This document shows positions 29,503 through 40,627 of a stretch of DNA of 64,000 nt, in pieces. The notes under the pieces were generated by a model, which was given only the letters and a program-made list of their open reading frames with translations, did no database searches and had not been told where the DNA came from. Location of the stretch: positions 62,001 through 126,000 of the forward strand of contig DYJD01000019.1 in NCBI GenBank assembly GCA_020723325.1, read 5' to 3'. Position 1 is the stretch's first letter. Each line of letters opens with the position of its first letter. Source of the stretch: Desulfosudis oleivorans (GTDB taxonomy: Bacteria > Desulfobacterota > Desulfobacteria > Desulfobacterales > SURF-7). The position numbers and the translations under genes are program-made.

Positions 29503-29792
29503 TTGATAATAATGAATTGGATTCGTTAAATAATTGGGTATACAATCTACCGATATTCTGTTATATTCGTCCGTACCTTACAGTTATTTCAATATCATTG
29601 CAAGCGTTATCACCGAAAATCATATTAAACGATGTGCATGCAAAAAAGCTGCCTACTGAATCCATTGCGCCTGAGTTTGCGGAAATGGGTCTTTGATGGT
29701 CACCACGGGACGGATGACCGTCGCCCCAAAAGATAAGTTGAAAGGGTTTCCGGATGTAAGCAACCACACGGGTATGGCTTGGAAAGGAACAT
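29503..29792. other. Intergenic region, no gene supported
   Basis: Short frames in this stretch have no ribosome binding site or recognisable motif. The end of it (29785-29790, GGAAAGGAAC) is the ribosome binding site of the hybrid kinase at 29793. Confidence 0.4.
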
Positions 29793-32700
29793 ATGCGCAC
29801 CGACTCCTTTTTAAAAGCGTTGGCCGATGCTGGAGCACGACTATCCATTCGGCAAAAACTGCTCCTGAGTGTCTCCGTGATCCTTTTTATTTCCTTCATT
29901 GCCAGCACTTCCATCCTGCATTTGCTCCTGGAAAAAAGAATCGAAGCTTACGTTCAGAATGAACTAAAATACGCCACCCAGACCATTCGCAATATCATCA
30001 AGACCTCTTTAACCCTTTGCATTCAAAACCACCTGCATGCCATAGCGGAAAAAAATTTGGAAATCATTCAATACTTATACAAGGAATACCAAAACGGGCG
30101 TATCAGCGAAAACGAGGCCAAACAAAAAGCTCGCACCATTCTTCTGAGTCAGTCCATTGGAAAGACCGGTTATATCTTTGTATGGGATATCCACAAAGCA
30201 CCTGAATCAATTCCCCTGGTGGTTCATCCGAAAATCGAAGGCCAGGATGTGGCCTATGTTGATTTTGTAAAAATCGGTGCCCAAAAAAAAACAGGCTATA
30301 TGGAATACAGATGGAAGAATCCGGATGAGCAGGAATTCAGGGATAAAGCCATGTATCTCGAATACTTCCAACCCTGGCAATGGGTGATCGCCGCCTCGTC
30401 CTATCGGGAAGAATTTCATGATTTGATCCGGATAGAAGATTTTCAGGACACGATTTTATCCTTTCACTTTGGAACAACAGGTTATCCATTTATCATCGAC
30501 GGCAAAGGCAATGTGGTCGTTCATCCAAAACTGAAGGGAAATTTTTATGACGCCGTGGACAGCCAAGGAAAATACTTTATCCGTGAAATCTGCGCTCAAA
30601 AGAATGGAAGTCTATCTTACACCTGGAAAAATCCCGATGAAGCCACCTACCGGAAGAAAGTCGTCTTTTTCAATGATATTCCGGAATACAACTGGATCGT
30701 AGCCTCTTCCGCTTATATGGAAGAATTGTTCGAGCCCTTTCTTGCTGTCCGAAATATTCTTTATGCAACGCTGCTGGTGATTTTTCTAGTGTCCGTGATC
30801 ACCCTGGCAAAAATCAGTTCAGCCATCACCAGACCCATCCGCGAGCTGACTGCTGATTTGGCTCTGCACGGCGTAATCCCCCAAGATCCGAAGCCTCCCG
30901 GTCAAGATGAAGTCCAACGTCTTTCTCAATATTTCGAAATATTCATGAAAAACTTATCCAGGGAAAAACAGATCCGTGAAAATACAGAAACCGCCCTGCA
31001 GGAAAGCGAACAAAAATTCATGGATATCTTTTACTCCTCGGATGACGCAATTCTCTTGTTGGATGGCGACATCTTTGTGGACTGTAACGATGCTGCCGTA
31101 AAAATGTTGAAATGCGCCACCAAGGCGGATGCCCTTTCCCTGCACCCATCCAAGCTTTCGCCGGAATCCCAACCGGACGGCAGGCCTTCCTTTGAAAAAG
31201 CCAATGAAATGATCGCCATAGCCTTTGAAAGGGGCGTGAACCGCTTTGAGTGGATTCACCGTCGCAATGACGGCCAGGATTTTCCTGTGGAAGTCACCCT
31301 GATCGCCATTCCCTTCAAGGGCAAACAGGTGTTGTACGTTGTCTGGAAAGATATCACGGAGGTTAAAATAGCCGAGCAGTCCTTGCAAAAATTGAACGAA
31401 AACCGGGAACGGGAAATTATCGAACGCACCGCTGCCCTGCGTGAAACCACCAAACAACTGCGCATGGATATCGCCGAAAGGGAACGGGCGGAAAACGCCT
31501 TCCGGAAATCCGAAATACGGAATCAAGCGGTATTGGAGGCCAACCCGGATCCCATGGTGCTCTATGACATGGAAGGTAAAGTGGTCTATTTCAATCCCGC
31601 CTTTACCGCCACATTCGGCTGGCACCTGGATGAATTGAGAGGCAAAAAACTCGATCTTTTTGTTCCAGAGGAGAATTGGCCTGAAACCAGACGGATGATC
31701 GAGATGGTTATCAAAGGCAAAAGCTTTTCCGGAATTGAAAGCTGCCGGTACACCAAAAACGGCGTGAAAATCCCGGTCAGCATCAGCGGCGCCACTCATA
31801 AGGACCTGAACGGCGAATCCCTGGGCAGCGTCATTAATATCCGGGATATATCCAAGCTGAAACAAACCGAGCTGGAATTGACTGCCGCCAAGGAAGCTGC
31901 TGAAACAGCCAACCTGGCCAAAACAGAATTCCTGGCCCATATGAGCCATGAAATCAGAACGCCCATGAACGGGGTCATCGGCATGACGGAACTGCTGCTC
32001 GCCACCCCCTTGTCCGATGAGCAAAACGATTTTGCCCAAACCATATCCACCAGCGCCAATGCTCTGTTGAATGTAATCAATGACATTCTGGATGTTTCTA
32101 AAATCGAGGCTGGAAAACTCGCCCTGGAGATCATGCCCTTCAATCTGCGCTTGGTATTGGAGGAGATCTCCGATATTCTTTCCCCCAAAGTCTTTCATAA
32201 AAAGATCGAATTGGCCGTGCTGATCGATCCGGAACTCCCTCCCATGGTAAAGGGTGATCCGGGCCGACTCCGGCAGGTGATCATCAACCTCGCCGGGAAT
32301 GCGATAAAATTCACGGAACAAGGGGAAGTCATGCTGAAATTCAACCGCAGTGAAGAGACGTCTACCCATGTCGGCATCCATTTCTCCGTGACCGATACCG
32401 GTATTGGTATTTCCGAAGCGGATCAGCAACGCCTGTTCCTTTCCTTTGCCCAAATCGATCCGTCCGCCAATCAAAGATTCGGCGGCTCGGGCTTGGGATT
32501 GGCCATTTCCAAACGCTTGATTGAAATGATGGGGGGAAAAATCGGCGTTGAAAGCATGCCCGGCAAGGGTTCCACTTTCTGGTTTTCCATTTCATTGGAA
32601 AAAGAAAAAACACTCTTCCAGGACCGCCCGCTACCGGACGCCGCCCTGATCAAAGGCAAGCGGATTCTGGCAGTGGATGATCACACCATTCATCATGAAG

Positions 32701-33503
32701 TACTGCAAGCCTATTTGAAATCAGCGGACTGTAATTTCTATTCGGCTTCCACCGCCAAAGAAGCCATGAAATTGCTGCGCCTGGCGGCTGAAACCAACGG
32801 CCCCTTTGATGTGGTCCTGATCGACAATTTGATGCCCGGAATCCAAGGGGAAGAGCTGGTCCGTACCATTAAAAACGATCCCTGCCTTGCAAAAGCCAAA
32901 CTGGTGGTCTTGACCGGCAGCGGATTGCGCGGCGATGCCGCCAAAGCGAAAAAGGCCGGATTCGACGCCTACCTGACCAAACCCATTAAACAATACCAAT
33001 TGATCGCCTGTTTGATGGAAGTGCTGGGCAATGCGCATCAAAGCGCCGATATCAAGTCGGTTTCATTTCTTACCCGTCATTCCCTGAAGGAAATGCAAAA
33101 CGCCAATGTCAAAATCCTTTTGGTGGAAGACAATATTATCAATCAGAAATTGGAGTCCCTGATTCTGGAAAAATTTGGTTTCCGGGTAACCATCGTCAGC
33201 AACGGCCGAGAAGCCATCCAGGAACTTGCCCAAACCAGATATGAACTGGTTTTAATGGACGTCCAGATGCCTGTCTTGGATGGCTTCGCAACGACTCAAA
33301 TCATTCGCGACCCGAGCTCAGAGGTCCTGGATCACAATGTCCCCATCATCGCCATGACCGCTCATGCCATGAAAGGACACCGCGAGGAATGCATTCAGCA
33401 CGGAATGAACGACTACCTCACCAAGCCGATACAAACCGGCCTTCTGTATCGAACCATCCGGCGCTTCCTCGATCTCCCAGCCGAATCAACGCTTGATACT
33501 TGA
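29793..33503 (+). CDS. Membrane hybrid histidine kinase with tandem Cache domains
   Basis: Protein of 1236 residues. A membrane helix at about 22-46 is followed by two consecutive Cache (sCache_2-like) domains: [10 protein letters not shown] ... [11 protein letters not shown], then [10 protein letters not shown] ... [11 protein letters not shown]. These share the pattern of Gly-Tyr, VVHPK, Y-x-WKNPDE and a final strand, which indicates duplication. A second membrane helix near 325-345 leads to two PAS domains (about 405-520 and 555-680). HisKA has [14 protein letters not shown] (His near 716), followed by HATPase ([29 protein letters not shown]). Two receivers follow, with [10 protein letters not shown] near 958 and [10 protein letters not shown] near 1108. 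A GGAAAGGAAC ribosome site precedes the start. The gene is 25 bp ahead of the P-type ATPase, so they may share a transcript. Confidence 0.93.
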   Translation: MRTDSFLKALADAGARLSIRQKLLLSVSVILFISFIASTSILHLLLEKRIEAYVQNELKYATQTIRNIIKTSLTLCIQNHLHAIAEKNLEIIQYLYKEYQNGRISENEAKQKARTILLSQSIGKTGYIFVWDIHKAPESIPLVVHPKIEGQDVAYVDFVKIGAQKKTGYMEYRWKNPDEQEFRDKAMYLEYFQPWQWVIAASSYREEFHDLIRIEDFQDTILSFHFGTTGYPFIIDGKGNVVVHPKLKGNFYDAVDSQGKYFIREICAQKNGSLSYTWKNPDEATYRKKVVFFNDIPEYNWIVASSAYMEELFEPFLAVRNILYATLLVIFLVSVITLAKISSAITRPIRELTADLALHGVIPQDPKPPGQDEVQRLSQYFEIFMKNLSREKQIRENTETALQESEQKFMDIFYSSDDAILLLDGDIFVDCNDAAVKMLKCATKADALSLHPSKLSPESQPDGRPSFEKANEMIAIAFERGVNRFEWIHRRNDGQDFPVEVTLIAIPFKGKQVLYVVWKDITEVKIAEQSLQKLNENREREIIERTAALRETTKQLRMDIAERERAENAFRKSEIRNQAVLEANPDPMVLYDMEGKVVYFNPAFTATFGWHLDELRGKKLDLFVPEENWPETRRMIEMVIKGKSFSGIESCRYTKNGVKIPVSISGATHKDLNGESLGSVINIRDISKLKQTELELTAAKEAAETANLAKTEFLAHMSHEIRTPMNGVIGMTELLLATPLSDEQNDFAQTISTSANALLNVINDILDVSKIEAGKLALEIMPFNLRLVLEEISDILSPKVFHKKIELAVLIDPELPPMVKGDPGRLRQVIINLAGNAIKFTEQGEVMLKFNRSEETSTHVGIHFSVTDTGIGISEADQQRLFLSFAQIDPSANQRFGGSGLGLAISKRLIEMMGGKIGVESMPGKGSTFWFSISLEKEKTLFQDRPLPDAALIKGKRILAVDDHTIHHEVLQAYLKSADCNFYSASTAKEAMKLLRLAAETNGPFDVVLIDNLMPGIQGEELVRTIKNDPCLAKAKLVVLTGSGLRGDAAKAKKAGFDAYLTKPIKQYQLIACLMEVLGNAHQSADIKSVSFLTRHSLKEMQNANVKILLVEDNIINQKLESLILEKFGFRVTIVSNGREAIQELAQTRYELVLMDVQMPVLDGFATTQIIRDPSSEVLDHNVPIIAMTAHAMKGHREECIQHGMNDYLTKPIQTGLLYRTIRRFLDLPAESTLDT

Positions 33504-33528
33504 AAATACAGCCGAAAGGAACCGTTTC

Positions 33529-36072
33529 ATGATTTCCGAATTCAATCTGAAAGCCTTCGGCGGCCTTTCCACAGCAGCGGTTGCTGAAAGAGTGCAAGCC
33601 GAAGGCTTCAACGAACTTCCCTCTTCACAAAAACGCAGCATTATCGGCATTACCAAAGAGGTTGTGCAGGAACCCATGTTTCTGCTCCTCATGGCCTGCG
33701 GCACGCTTTATCTGCTTTTGGGCGACTTTAAAGAAGCTCTGATCTTGCTGGCTTTTGTATTCGTGGTAATGGGCATCACCCTGTATCAGGAACGTAAAAC
33801 CGAGCGGGCCCTGGAAGCCTTGCGCGACCTTTCCAGCCCCCGCGCCATGGTGATCCGGGACGGCGAACCCAAGCGCATTCCGGGCCGGGAAGTGGTGCGC
33901 GGGGACATCGTGGTGCTGGCAGAGGGGGACCGGGTTCCGGCAGATGGTGTTTTGCTGGCCTGTATGAACCTCTCCATTGATGAATCCCTTCTCACCGGAG
34001 AATCCCTGCCGGTGCGCAAAAGTCCTTGCAAAGAAAAGGTGGAAATGGGTTGTCCCGGCGGGGACGATTTGCCGTTTGTCTATTCCGGCACGCTGGTAGT
34101 GCAAGGCCAGGGCATTGTCTGTGTAAAAGCCGTGGGCAACCGCACGGAACTTGGAAAAATCGGCAAGGCCCTGGAAACCATCGAGACCCGGCCCACCCCT
34201 TTGCAGCAGGAGACCGCTCATCTGGTTCGCAATCTGGCCCTGGCAGGCCTGACCATTTGCATCCTGACGGTCATTGTGTACGGACTCACCCGGGAAAGCT
34301 GGCTCAACGGTATTCTGTCCGGAATTACCCTGGCCATGGCTTTGCTGCCGGAAGAATTCCCGGTGGTGTTGACCATTTTCCTGGCCATGGGCGCCTGGCG
34401 CATCTCCCATAAACAGGTTCTGGCCCGCCGGGTGTCGGCCGTGGAGACCCTGGGCGCCACCACGGTTTTGTGTGTGGATAAAACCGGCACCCTGACCCTG
34501 AACCAGATGTCCGTAACCCGCATGTACGTGGACAATGAATATTATCGTATCAAGGCTTATGAGGAAGAACAATTGCCGGAAAAATTTCATGCCCTGGTTG
34601 AATTCGGAATTCTAGCCAGTCAAAAAGAGCCTTTTGATCCCATGGAAAAAGCCCTCCGCAACCTGGGGGCCTGCTGTTTAAACAACACCGAACACCTCCA
34701 CGAAGACTGGGTCCTGGTGCGCGAATATCCTTTGTCCCAGGAGCTTCTCAGCCTCTCCCTGGTGTGGCGATCCCCCCTGCTTCAGGAGCATGTCATCGCG
34801 GCCAAAGGGGCACCTGAGGCCATTGCCGATCTTTGTCATATGAGCCCTGCCAAGGTTCAAGCTCTGATCGCTCACATCCGGGAGATGACCGATGAAGGCT
34901 TACGGGTGCTCGGGGTGGCCAAGGCCGGCTTCAAGCCCGCCGTCCTGCCTGGTGAACAGCATGATTTTCAATTTCAATTTTTAGGGCTGGTGGGTTTTTC
35001 CGATCCGGTCCGGCCCGGCGTGCCGAAAGCCATGACGGAATGCGCCCATGCCGGCATCCGGGTGATCATGATCACCGGCGATTATCCGGGAACCGCCCAA
35101 AGCATTGCCCGGCAAATCGGCCTCATGCCCGCCGATGATTTCATCACCGGCCCGCAACTGGATGAAATGGATGACCGCACTTTGCGGCAACGGATCCGCT
35201 CCGTCAACTTGTTCGCCCGGGTGGTTCCGGAACAAAAACTGCGGCTGGTGAACGCCCTCAAGGCCATAGGTGAAATCGTGGCCATGACCGGCGACGGTGT
35301 CAATGACGCCCCGGCTTTAAAAGCCGCCCACATCGGCGTGGCCATGGGCGGACGGGGCACGGACGTGGCCCGGGAAGCCGGCGCCATCGTGATTCTCGAC
35401 GACGATTTCACTTCCATTGTGGGCGCGGTGCGCCAGGGCCGCAGGATTTTCGACAACTTGACCAAGGCCGTGGCCTATATTTTCGCCATTCATGTACCCA
35501 TTGCCGGCATGTCGTTCCTGCCTGTACTGTTCAATTGGCCCCTGGTGTTCTTTCCCTTGCACATTGCCTTTTTGGAGCTGATAATCGATCCGGCATGCTC
35601 CTTTGTCTTTGAAGCCGAACAGGAAGAAGATGATGTGATGGATCGCCCGCCCCGGAATCCGCATAAACCCCTGTTCGGCAAGTCCACCGTGGTCTTCAGT
35701 CTTTTGCAGGGTCTGGGCGGCCTGGCGGTGATTCTGGCGGTCTTTCTCATTGCCCTGTATCGGGGCCTGGATCAGCAGGAGGTTAGGGCCTTTACTTTTA
35801 CAACCCTGGTCATAATCAACATCGCCCTTATTTACACCAACCGCTCCTTTTCCCTCGGTATATCGGCGATCCTCGGGCGGCCTAATGCTGCCATCCGCTG
35901 GGTAACCGGCGGAACCGCCCTGTTCCTGGGCCTGGTGTTGTTCATCCCGTTCCTGCGTCGTTTATTTCAATTCATGCAATTGCATTTCATTGATCTTGCT
36001 GTTTGCCTGATCGCCGGGCTGGTGGGGCTTTTCTGGTTTGAAATCCTCAAACGATTGCGCCGACGCTTTTAA
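33529..36072 (+). CDS. Cation-transporting P-type ATPase
   Basis: Membrane ATPase of 847 residues; the start at 33529 follows CGAAAGGAAC. Key motifs are LTGES (actuator), the M4 motif LLPEEFPV near residue 275, the phosphorylation motif DKTGTLTLNQ (Asp317), and TGDGVNDAPALKAA (hinge). The N-terminal LSTAAVAERVQAEGFNELP is the cation-ATPase N domain of the P2 group. The M4 motif reads PEEFP where calcium pumps usually have PEGLP, so the transported ion is not certain; calcium is a first guess. The C-terminal membrane domain is complete. The stop overlaps the stop of the convergent peptidase gene by 3 bp. Confidence 0.9.
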   Translation: MISEFNLKAFGGLSTAAVAERVQAEGFNELPSSQKRSIIGITKEVVQEPMFLLLMACGTLYLLLGDFKEALILLAFVFVVMGITLYQERKTERALEALRDLSSPRAMVIRDGEPKRIPGREVVRGDIVVLAEGDRVPADGVLLACMNLSIDESLLTGESLPVRKSPCKEKVEMGCPGGDDLPFVYSGTLVVQGQGIVCVKAVGNRTELGKIGKALETIETRPTPLQQETAHLVRNLALAGLTICILTVIVYGLTRESWLNGILSGITLAMALLPEEFPVVLTIFLAMGAWRISHKQVLARRVSAVETLGATTVLCVDKTGTLTLNQMSVTRMYVDNEYYRIKAYEEEQLPEKFHALVEFGILASQKEPFDPMEKALRNLGACCLNNTEHLHEDWVLVREYPLSQELLSLSLVWRSPLLQEHVIAAKGAPEAIADLCHMSPAKVQALIAHIREMTDEGLRVLGVAKAGFKPAVLPGEQHDFQFQFLGLVGFSDPVRPGVPKAMTECAHAGIRVIMITGDYPGTAQSIARQIGLMPADDFITGPQLDEMDDRTLRQRIRSVNLFARVVPEQKLRLVNALKAIGEIVAMTGDGVNDAPALKAAHIGVAMGGRGTDVAREAGAIVILDDDFTSIVGAVRQGRRIFDNLTKAVAYIFAIHVPIAGMSFLPVLFNWPLVFFPLHIAFLELIIDPACSFVFEAEQEEDDVMDRPPRNPHKPLFGKSTVVFSLLQGLGGLAVILAVFLIALYRGLDQQEVRAFTFTTLVIINIALIYTNRSFSLGISAILGRPNAAIRWVTGGTALFLGLVLFIPFLRRLFQFMQLHFIDLAVCLIAGLVGLFWFEILKRLRRRF

Positions 36073-37622
36073 TTGGCCATACTTTTGCGCCACTGCTGCT
36101 CGAGATAGGCCAGGTCGCTGCCCAGAATCCGGGCAACGGCCCGGTTGATTTCCTCGCCCTTACCCAGGGCGATTACCAGACTGCGGATGGAGACCGTTGA
36201 ATACTGGTTGATCAAATAGGTGACAAACGATTCAGACTGGGCATACACTAGTTGTATATGTTGCCGGTTGAGACCCATCAGACTCGCAACATTCATACGG
36301 GCCAAGGTCTGTATGGGAATAAGACCGTCGGCCCCGGCGGCGGATTTCAACAATTGGGTTTGGGACTGCCGCAAGGAATCAGGCCGCTCGGACCTGGACA
36401 TATATTCAGCCAGGCCCTCCTGCAACCACAAAGGCACCCAGCGTCCGCCCAGGGCATGCACCACCGCATGGGTGTATTCATGATACAATATGGCCGTATA
36501 ATAATCCCCTTCAAAAAGATCTTCGGCAAAGCGAATTTTACCGTCATAAATTCCGGCAGCCCAGTCCGGCACATAATTCATGCCTTGCAAATCGCTGCGG
36601 GGGTAAATGATGACAATGATTTTCTCGCTGGGATACATGTCCAGGGTCGCGCCCACGGCTGAATGGGCCTTTTCCAGGATGCTCACGGCTTTATCAGCCA
36701 CGCTCTGCTTTTTGCTGCCCTCGAATTTAACGGAAAAACCACCGCTTTCAGCCTTGTTCAGCTTCTGCTCCACCTGCCAGTCCTTGTCGAGCTGCTTGAG
36801 ATGCTGAGCCGCAACCGTGAGATCCGGCTTGAGACTCAAGGCCTTGCGCCAATAATGCTGGGCATCGGTATATTCATCCTTGGCATAGGCGATTTGACCA
36901 TGGAGAAGATAGATCTGGGCATTGTCGGCATCATGGGACACGGCGTTTTTCAACAACTGGGCGGCGCCGTCATAATCACGCATGCTGAATTTCTGTTGGG
37001 CCATGGTCAGATACACCCCGGCCATTCCGCGCGTGGCCGGCGCATAATCCGGTGAATAGTCCAAGGCGGTTTTCAGGTTATCCAACGCTTCCGGACAAGC
37101 CCCTTTATTGCACAGGTCAGCCGCCAGGCGCACATGCAGATCCGCCATATATCGGGCCGAAACGCCTTCCTTGCCCAGGATTTGCCGGGCCTTGTTGCCG
37201 GCCTCAATGGCCTCGCGCCATTTCCCGGCCTGGGCCAGCCCCTCCACCTCGGCCGCATAATCCATTTTCGGATCAGAAGTCTTGGCTGCCGCAGCGCCTG
37301 CCTCAGGCACCTTTCCAGCCATGGGTGCGGTTGAAGGGGCCTGATCCTTCTGCCGGGACTTGCTCTTTTCCAAGTCGGCTTCGGATTTCATGGAAGCCGG
37401 TGTTTCAATTCGCCGAATATTTTCCTTGGGAAATCGGCAAACCGAACCGTACATCTCCACACACACTTCGCCGTTTTCTTCCCAGGCCCGCTCAACATCC
37501 AGGCGCATGCCGTCCTTGAAAAATACCGTATCCGCCTGCAACGAAGCGTCTACAGCGATGAGCATCAATATAAGACCCGCCGCTGCCGCATAACGGCTTA
37601 AAAAATGCACGGCCCCTTTCAA
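36069..37622 (-). CDS. TPR protein with peptidase-MA-like (HExxH) domain
   Basis: Exported protein of 517 residues: an N-terminal hydrophobic segment (about 12-30) ends near SLQADTVFF. A short beta-rich domain, VFFKDGMRLDVERAW ... RFPKENIRRIE, resembles domains seen in secreted delta-proteobacterial proteins. TPR-like repeats occupy about 140-290. The C-terminal domain has HEYTHAVVHALGG followed 9 residues later by QEGLAEYMS, giving HExxH plus a third glutamate, a gluzincin metalloprotease signature of the peptidase-MA type. It starts with TTG overlapping the stop of the small secreted protein gene (TTGA), so the two are coupled; a GTG at 37610 is possible. Substrate is unknown. Confidence 0.8.
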   Translation of the reverse strand: MKGAVHFLSRYAAAAGLILMLIAVDASLQADTVFFKDGMRLDVERAWEENGEVCVEMYGSVCRFPKENIRRIETPASMKSEADLEKSKSRQKDQAPSTAPMAGKVPEAGAAAAKTSDPKMDYAAEVEGLAQAGKWREAIEAGNKARQILGKEGVSARYMADLHVRLAADLCNKGACPEALDNLKTALDYSPDYAPATRGMAGVYLTMAQQKFSMRDYDGAAQLLKNAVSHDADNAQIYLLHGQIAYAKDEYTDAQHYWRKALSLKPDLTVAAQHLKQLDKDWQVEQKLNKAESGGFSVKFEGSKKQSVADKAVSILEKAHSAVGATLDMYPSEKIIVIIYPRSDLQGMNYVPDWAAGIYDGKIRFAEDLFEGDYYTAILYHEYTHAVVHALGGRWVPLWLQEGLAEYMSRSERPDSLRQSQTQLLKSAAGADGLIPIQTLARMNVASLMGLNRQHIQLVYAQSESFVTYLINQYSTVSIRSLVIALGKGEEINRAVARILGSDLAYLEQQWRKSMAN

Positions 37623-37948
37623 TCCTGCCCCTGGGCTTTGACCTGATTATGCTTGGCCCGGAAAATGCGTTTGCTGGCCCGGTCCTGCATATTCTCGATT
37701 TTATCCCGTTCCTTAACCGTCAACTTGCCGTCGCTGCGGGCATTGTGTTTGAATTTCCGGATCTGGTTTTGTTCCTGTTGGAGTTTCAGAGCCTCTTTTT
37801 GATTCAATTCACCGCTTTCGATTCCATCGGAAATGCGTTCCTCTTGGTTGGTCTGCCGAGTTTTAATCCGGCCGGCCTGGGCCATATCCGTATAAACCAA
37901 ACCAGCGGCCATAACAATGGTTAATAGGATGATATTGAATCGTTTCAT
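37619..37948 (-). CDS. Small secreted basic protein
   Basis: Protein of 109 residues with a clear signal peptide (MKRFNIILLTIVMAAGLVY, cleavage near MAQA-G). The mature part is charged and helical: GRIKTRQTNQEERISDGIES, then GELNQKEALKLQQEQNQIR, and NARSDGKLTVKERDKIENMQ. The two acidic turns IESGELNQKEA and RSDGKLTVKER repeat the same pattern (D/E-x-G-x-L-x-x-x-E), which suggests an internal duplication with a loose likeness to EF-hand-type turns. Function unknown. It is translationally coupled to the TPR/peptidase gene downstream and may be its partner. Confidence 0.7.
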   Translation of the reverse strand: MKRFNIILLTIVMAAGLVYTDMAQAGRIKTRQTNQEERISDGIESGELNQKEALKLQQEQNQIRKFKHNARSDGKLTVKERDKIENMQDRASKRIFRAKHNQVKAQGQD

Positions 37949-38046
37949 GGCATAAGCTCCTCAAGTTGGGAAGTTTCTGAAAAAATATTGCATTGCAGCC
38001 TTTGGAACTATTAAACACATTTCCTGCCCAAAGGTTTCAAGAATAA

Positions 38047-38071
38047 TTTTTGAAAAATCGATTTTCAAAAA
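38047..38071. promoter_or_regulatory. AT-rich palindrome between small secreted protein and tex genes
   Basis: TTTTTGAAAA (38047-38056) and TTTTCAAAAA (38062-38071) are perfect inverted arms with a 5-bp spacer, in a divergent promoter region. It could be an operator or a structural element; no regulator is assigned. Confidence 0.3.
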
Positions 38072-38167
38072 CCACCGAGTACGCTATAGGTTTTAACGCT
38101 TTTTCTTCAAAATCGCAATAACCTTCAGTTGGGTCAGAATGAATCAAATTAGAGGTCGACAAGCCAT

Positions 38168-40447
38168 ATGAATGCAAGCCATGTTGAAAAAATAGCAACC
38201 GAGCTGGGAATCTCCATTTCACAAATCAACGCAACCGCCCTCTTGCTGGCCGAGGGCGCCACCATTCCTTTTATTGCCCGTTATCGCAAGGAAACCACCG
38301 GCAGCCTGGATGAGGTTGCCATCGCCGCCATCCGCGACCGCCTGGCCCAACTGGTGGAACTGGATGAACGCCGGCAGGCCATTCTGAAATCCCTTGAACA
38401 GCACGGGCATCTCACGCCGGAACTGGCTGAAAAGGTGGAACAGGCGGAGACCCTTGCGGTTCTGGAGGACATTTATCTGCCCTATAAACCCAAAAGAAGA
38501 ACCAAAGGCATGATTGCCCGGGAAAAAGGCTTAGGCCCCTTGGCGGAAGCGCTTTTCCATCAAAGCGGGCTGGACCCGGAAACCGCGGCCGCGGCCTATA
38601 TCAATGCCGAACAAGGTGTTGCCTCGGTGGAAGAGGCCTTGTCCGGCGCCCGGGACATCATGGCCGAGATGATCAACGAGGATGAACAGGCCCGCACGCG
38701 CCTGCGTGAACTCTTTACAACCCGCAGCACCATGAAAAGCAAGGTGGTGGAGGGTAAGGAAGTAGAAGGCGCCAAATATCGAGATTATTTTGATTGGGAG
38801 GAACCAGCGGCAGCAGCCCCCTCCCATCGAATTCTGGCCATCCGGCGCGGCGAACGGGAAGACATTCTGAACATGTCGGTCATACCGCCGGCTGAGGAAG
38901 CCCTTGCCATTCTCGAACATCTGTTTGTCAAAGGGGAAGGCCAAGACTCCCAGCAGGTGAAGGACGCCTGTCATGATGCGTATAAGCGCTTGTTATCCCG
39001 CTCCATGGAAACGGAAATCCGGGTGATTTTAAAAGACAAGGCCGACAAGGAAGCCATTGTTATTTTTGCCGACAACCTGCGCCAATTGCTGCTGGCCCCG
39101 CCCCTGGGTGCCAAACGCGTGCTGGGCATCGACCCGGGCTTCCGCACCGGCTGCAAAACCGTCTGCCTGGACCGCCAGGGCAAACTCCTGCACCATGAAA
39201 CCATTTATCCGCATTTATCGTCCCAGCAAGTGGAAAAAGCTGCTCAGACCGTATTGAACCTTTGCCGGCAATTTGAGATTGAAGCCATTGCCGTGGGCAA
39301 CGGCACGGCCGGCCGGGAAACCGAAGCTTTTGTCAAGGCCCTGCCCTTTCCCAAAAAAATCCCGGTGGTCATGGTGAATGAAAGCGGCGCATCAATCTAC
39401 TCCGCTTCAGAAGCGGGCCGGGAGGAATTTCCTGATCTTGATCTGACCGTGCGCGGTTCCATATCCATCGGCCGCCGCCTGATGGACCCCTTGTCCGAGC
39501 TGGTGAAAATCGATCCAAAATCCATCGGCGTGGGCCAATACCAGCACGATGTGGACCAAAGCGCCCTGAAACAATCCCTGGATGACGTGGTCATGAGCTG
39601 CGTCAACGGTGTGGGCGTGGATGTGAACCGCGCCAGCACCCAACTTCTGACCTATGTCTCCGGTCTCGGCCCCCAACTGGCCAAAAACATCGTGGCCTAT
39701 CGAGATACAAACGGCCCGTTTACAGCCCGGCAACAGTTGAAAAATGTGTCCCGCCTGGGTCCCAAGGCCTTTGAGCAATGCGCCGGGTTTCTGCGCATCC
39801 AGGACGGAGAGAACCCCCTGGATGCCAGCGCTGTTCACCCGGAAAGCTATCATATTGTGGATCGTATGGCCGCGGATCTGAATTGCTCGGTTGTCCAATT
39901 AATGGTTGATCCGGACCTACGCCGTAAAATTGACAAGGTCAGGTATGTCACCGACACTATCGGCATGCCCACCTTGCAGGATATCCTTTCCGAACTGGAA
40001 AAGCCCGGCCGTGATCCCCGGAAAGAATTCGAGGAGTTCGCCTTTGCCGGCGGCATTTCAGCCATGGAGGATCTTGTCCCCGGCATGCAGGTCCCCGGCA
40101 TTGTCACCAACATCACAGCCTTCGGCGCTTTTGTGGATATCGGCGTGCACCAGGACGGCCTTGTCCATGTGAGCCAGCTCTCGGATCATTTTGTGAAAGA
40201 CCCGGCCGTGGTGGTGAAGGTCCAGCAAAAAGTCAAAGTCACGGTTCTGGAAGTGGATCTTGGCAGGCGGCGCATTTCCCTGTCCATGAAATCCAACCCG
40301 GAAATCGGCGGGCAACGGGAAACAAGTCCCAAATCAGCGCCCAAGACCAAACCAGCCGCAGCCAAATCCGGGCACCAGGCTAAAAAGAGCAATGATCGCA
40401 AACCCTTCAACAATCCCTTTGCCGATGCCTTGGGAAAGTTGAAATGA
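38168..40447 (+). CDS. tex: Tex family RNA-binding transcription accessory protein
   Basis: Cytoplasmic protein of 759 residues, the usual Tex length. It starts with an HTH-like N domain (EKIATELGISISQINAT) and the Tex signature TIPFIARYRKETTGSLDE. A YqgF/RNase H-like domain (VLGIDPGFRTGCKTVCLD near 320) follows, then HhH motifs (YVSGLGPQLAKNIVAYRD and a second LKNVSRLGPKAFEQCAGF), and a C-terminal S1 domain (GIVTNITAFGAFVDIGV, with LVHVSQLSDHFV). A basic low-complexity tail with KTKPAAAKSGHQAKKS ends the protein. Tex binds nucleic acids and influences transcription in several bacteria. It is transcribed alone. Confidence 0.95.
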   Translation: MNASHVEKIATELGISISQINATALLLAEGATIPFIARYRKETTGSLDEVAIAAIRDRLAQLVELDERRQAILKSLEQHGHLTPELAEKVEQAETLAVLEDIYLPYKPKRRTKGMIAREKGLGPLAEALFHQSGLDPETAAAAYINAEQGVASVEEALSGARDIMAEMINEDEQARTRLRELFTTRSTMKSKVVEGKEVEGAKYRDYFDWEEPAAAAPSHRILAIRRGEREDILNMSVIPPAEEALAILEHLFVKGEGQDSQQVKDACHDAYKRLLSRSMETEIRVILKDKADKEAIVIFADNLRQLLLAPPLGAKRVLGIDPGFRTGCKTVCLDRQGKLLHHETIYPHLSSQQVEKAAQTVLNLCRQFEIEAIAVGNGTAGRETEAFVKALPFPKKIPVVMVNESGASIYSASEAGREEFPDLDLTVRGSISIGRRLMDPLSELVKIDPKSIGVGQYQHDVDQSALKQSLDDVVMSCVNGVGVDVNRASTQLLTYVSGLGPQLAKNIVAYRDTNGPFTARQQLKNVSRLGPKAFEQCAGFLRIQDGENPLDASAVHPESYHIVDRMAADLNCSVVQLMVDPDLRRKIDKVRYVTDTIGMPTLQDILSELEKPGRDPRKEFEEFAFAGGISAMEDLVPGMQVPGIVTNITAFGAFVDIGVHQDGLVHVSQLSDHFVKDPAVVVKVQQKVKVTVLEVDLGRRRISLSMKSNPEIGGQRETSPKSAPKTKPAAAKSGHQAKKSNDRKPFNNPFADALGKLK

Positions 40448-40461
40448 AACAGGCTCCGCAA

Positions 40462-40490
40462 CAGTGATAGCATTTTAAATGCTATCACTG
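40462..40490. terminator. Perfect inverted repeat after tex
   Basis: Arms CAGTGATAGCATTT and AAATGCTATCACTG (14 bp each, 1-bp centre) lie 14 bp after the tex stop codon. There is no long T-run behind it, so this is either a weak terminator or a 3'-end stabilising hairpin. Confidence 0.5.
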
Positions 40491-40627
40491 CCATCTTTCC
40501 TTATATTTAAAACCTTTTTCCCACCGCCGCCGGATCGATTCCACAAAAACTCTGCTGCTTTCTTATTAGTTTAATTCAAAATTCTATCCATCATTGCAGC
40601 CAAATTTTGCACGGATGAAAAAAATGA

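Noticed and set aside
30954-32474. Long minus-strand open frame (506 codons)
   Set aside because: It lies fully opposite the hybrid kinase at 29793, whose domains are clear. The frame has no recognisable domain or ribosome site and reflects codon bias of the real gene.
33625-34590. Minus-strand open frame of 321 codons
   Set aside because: It is antisense to the P-type ATPase, whose motifs are complete; the frame is rich in G, Q and H as is typical of shadow frames.
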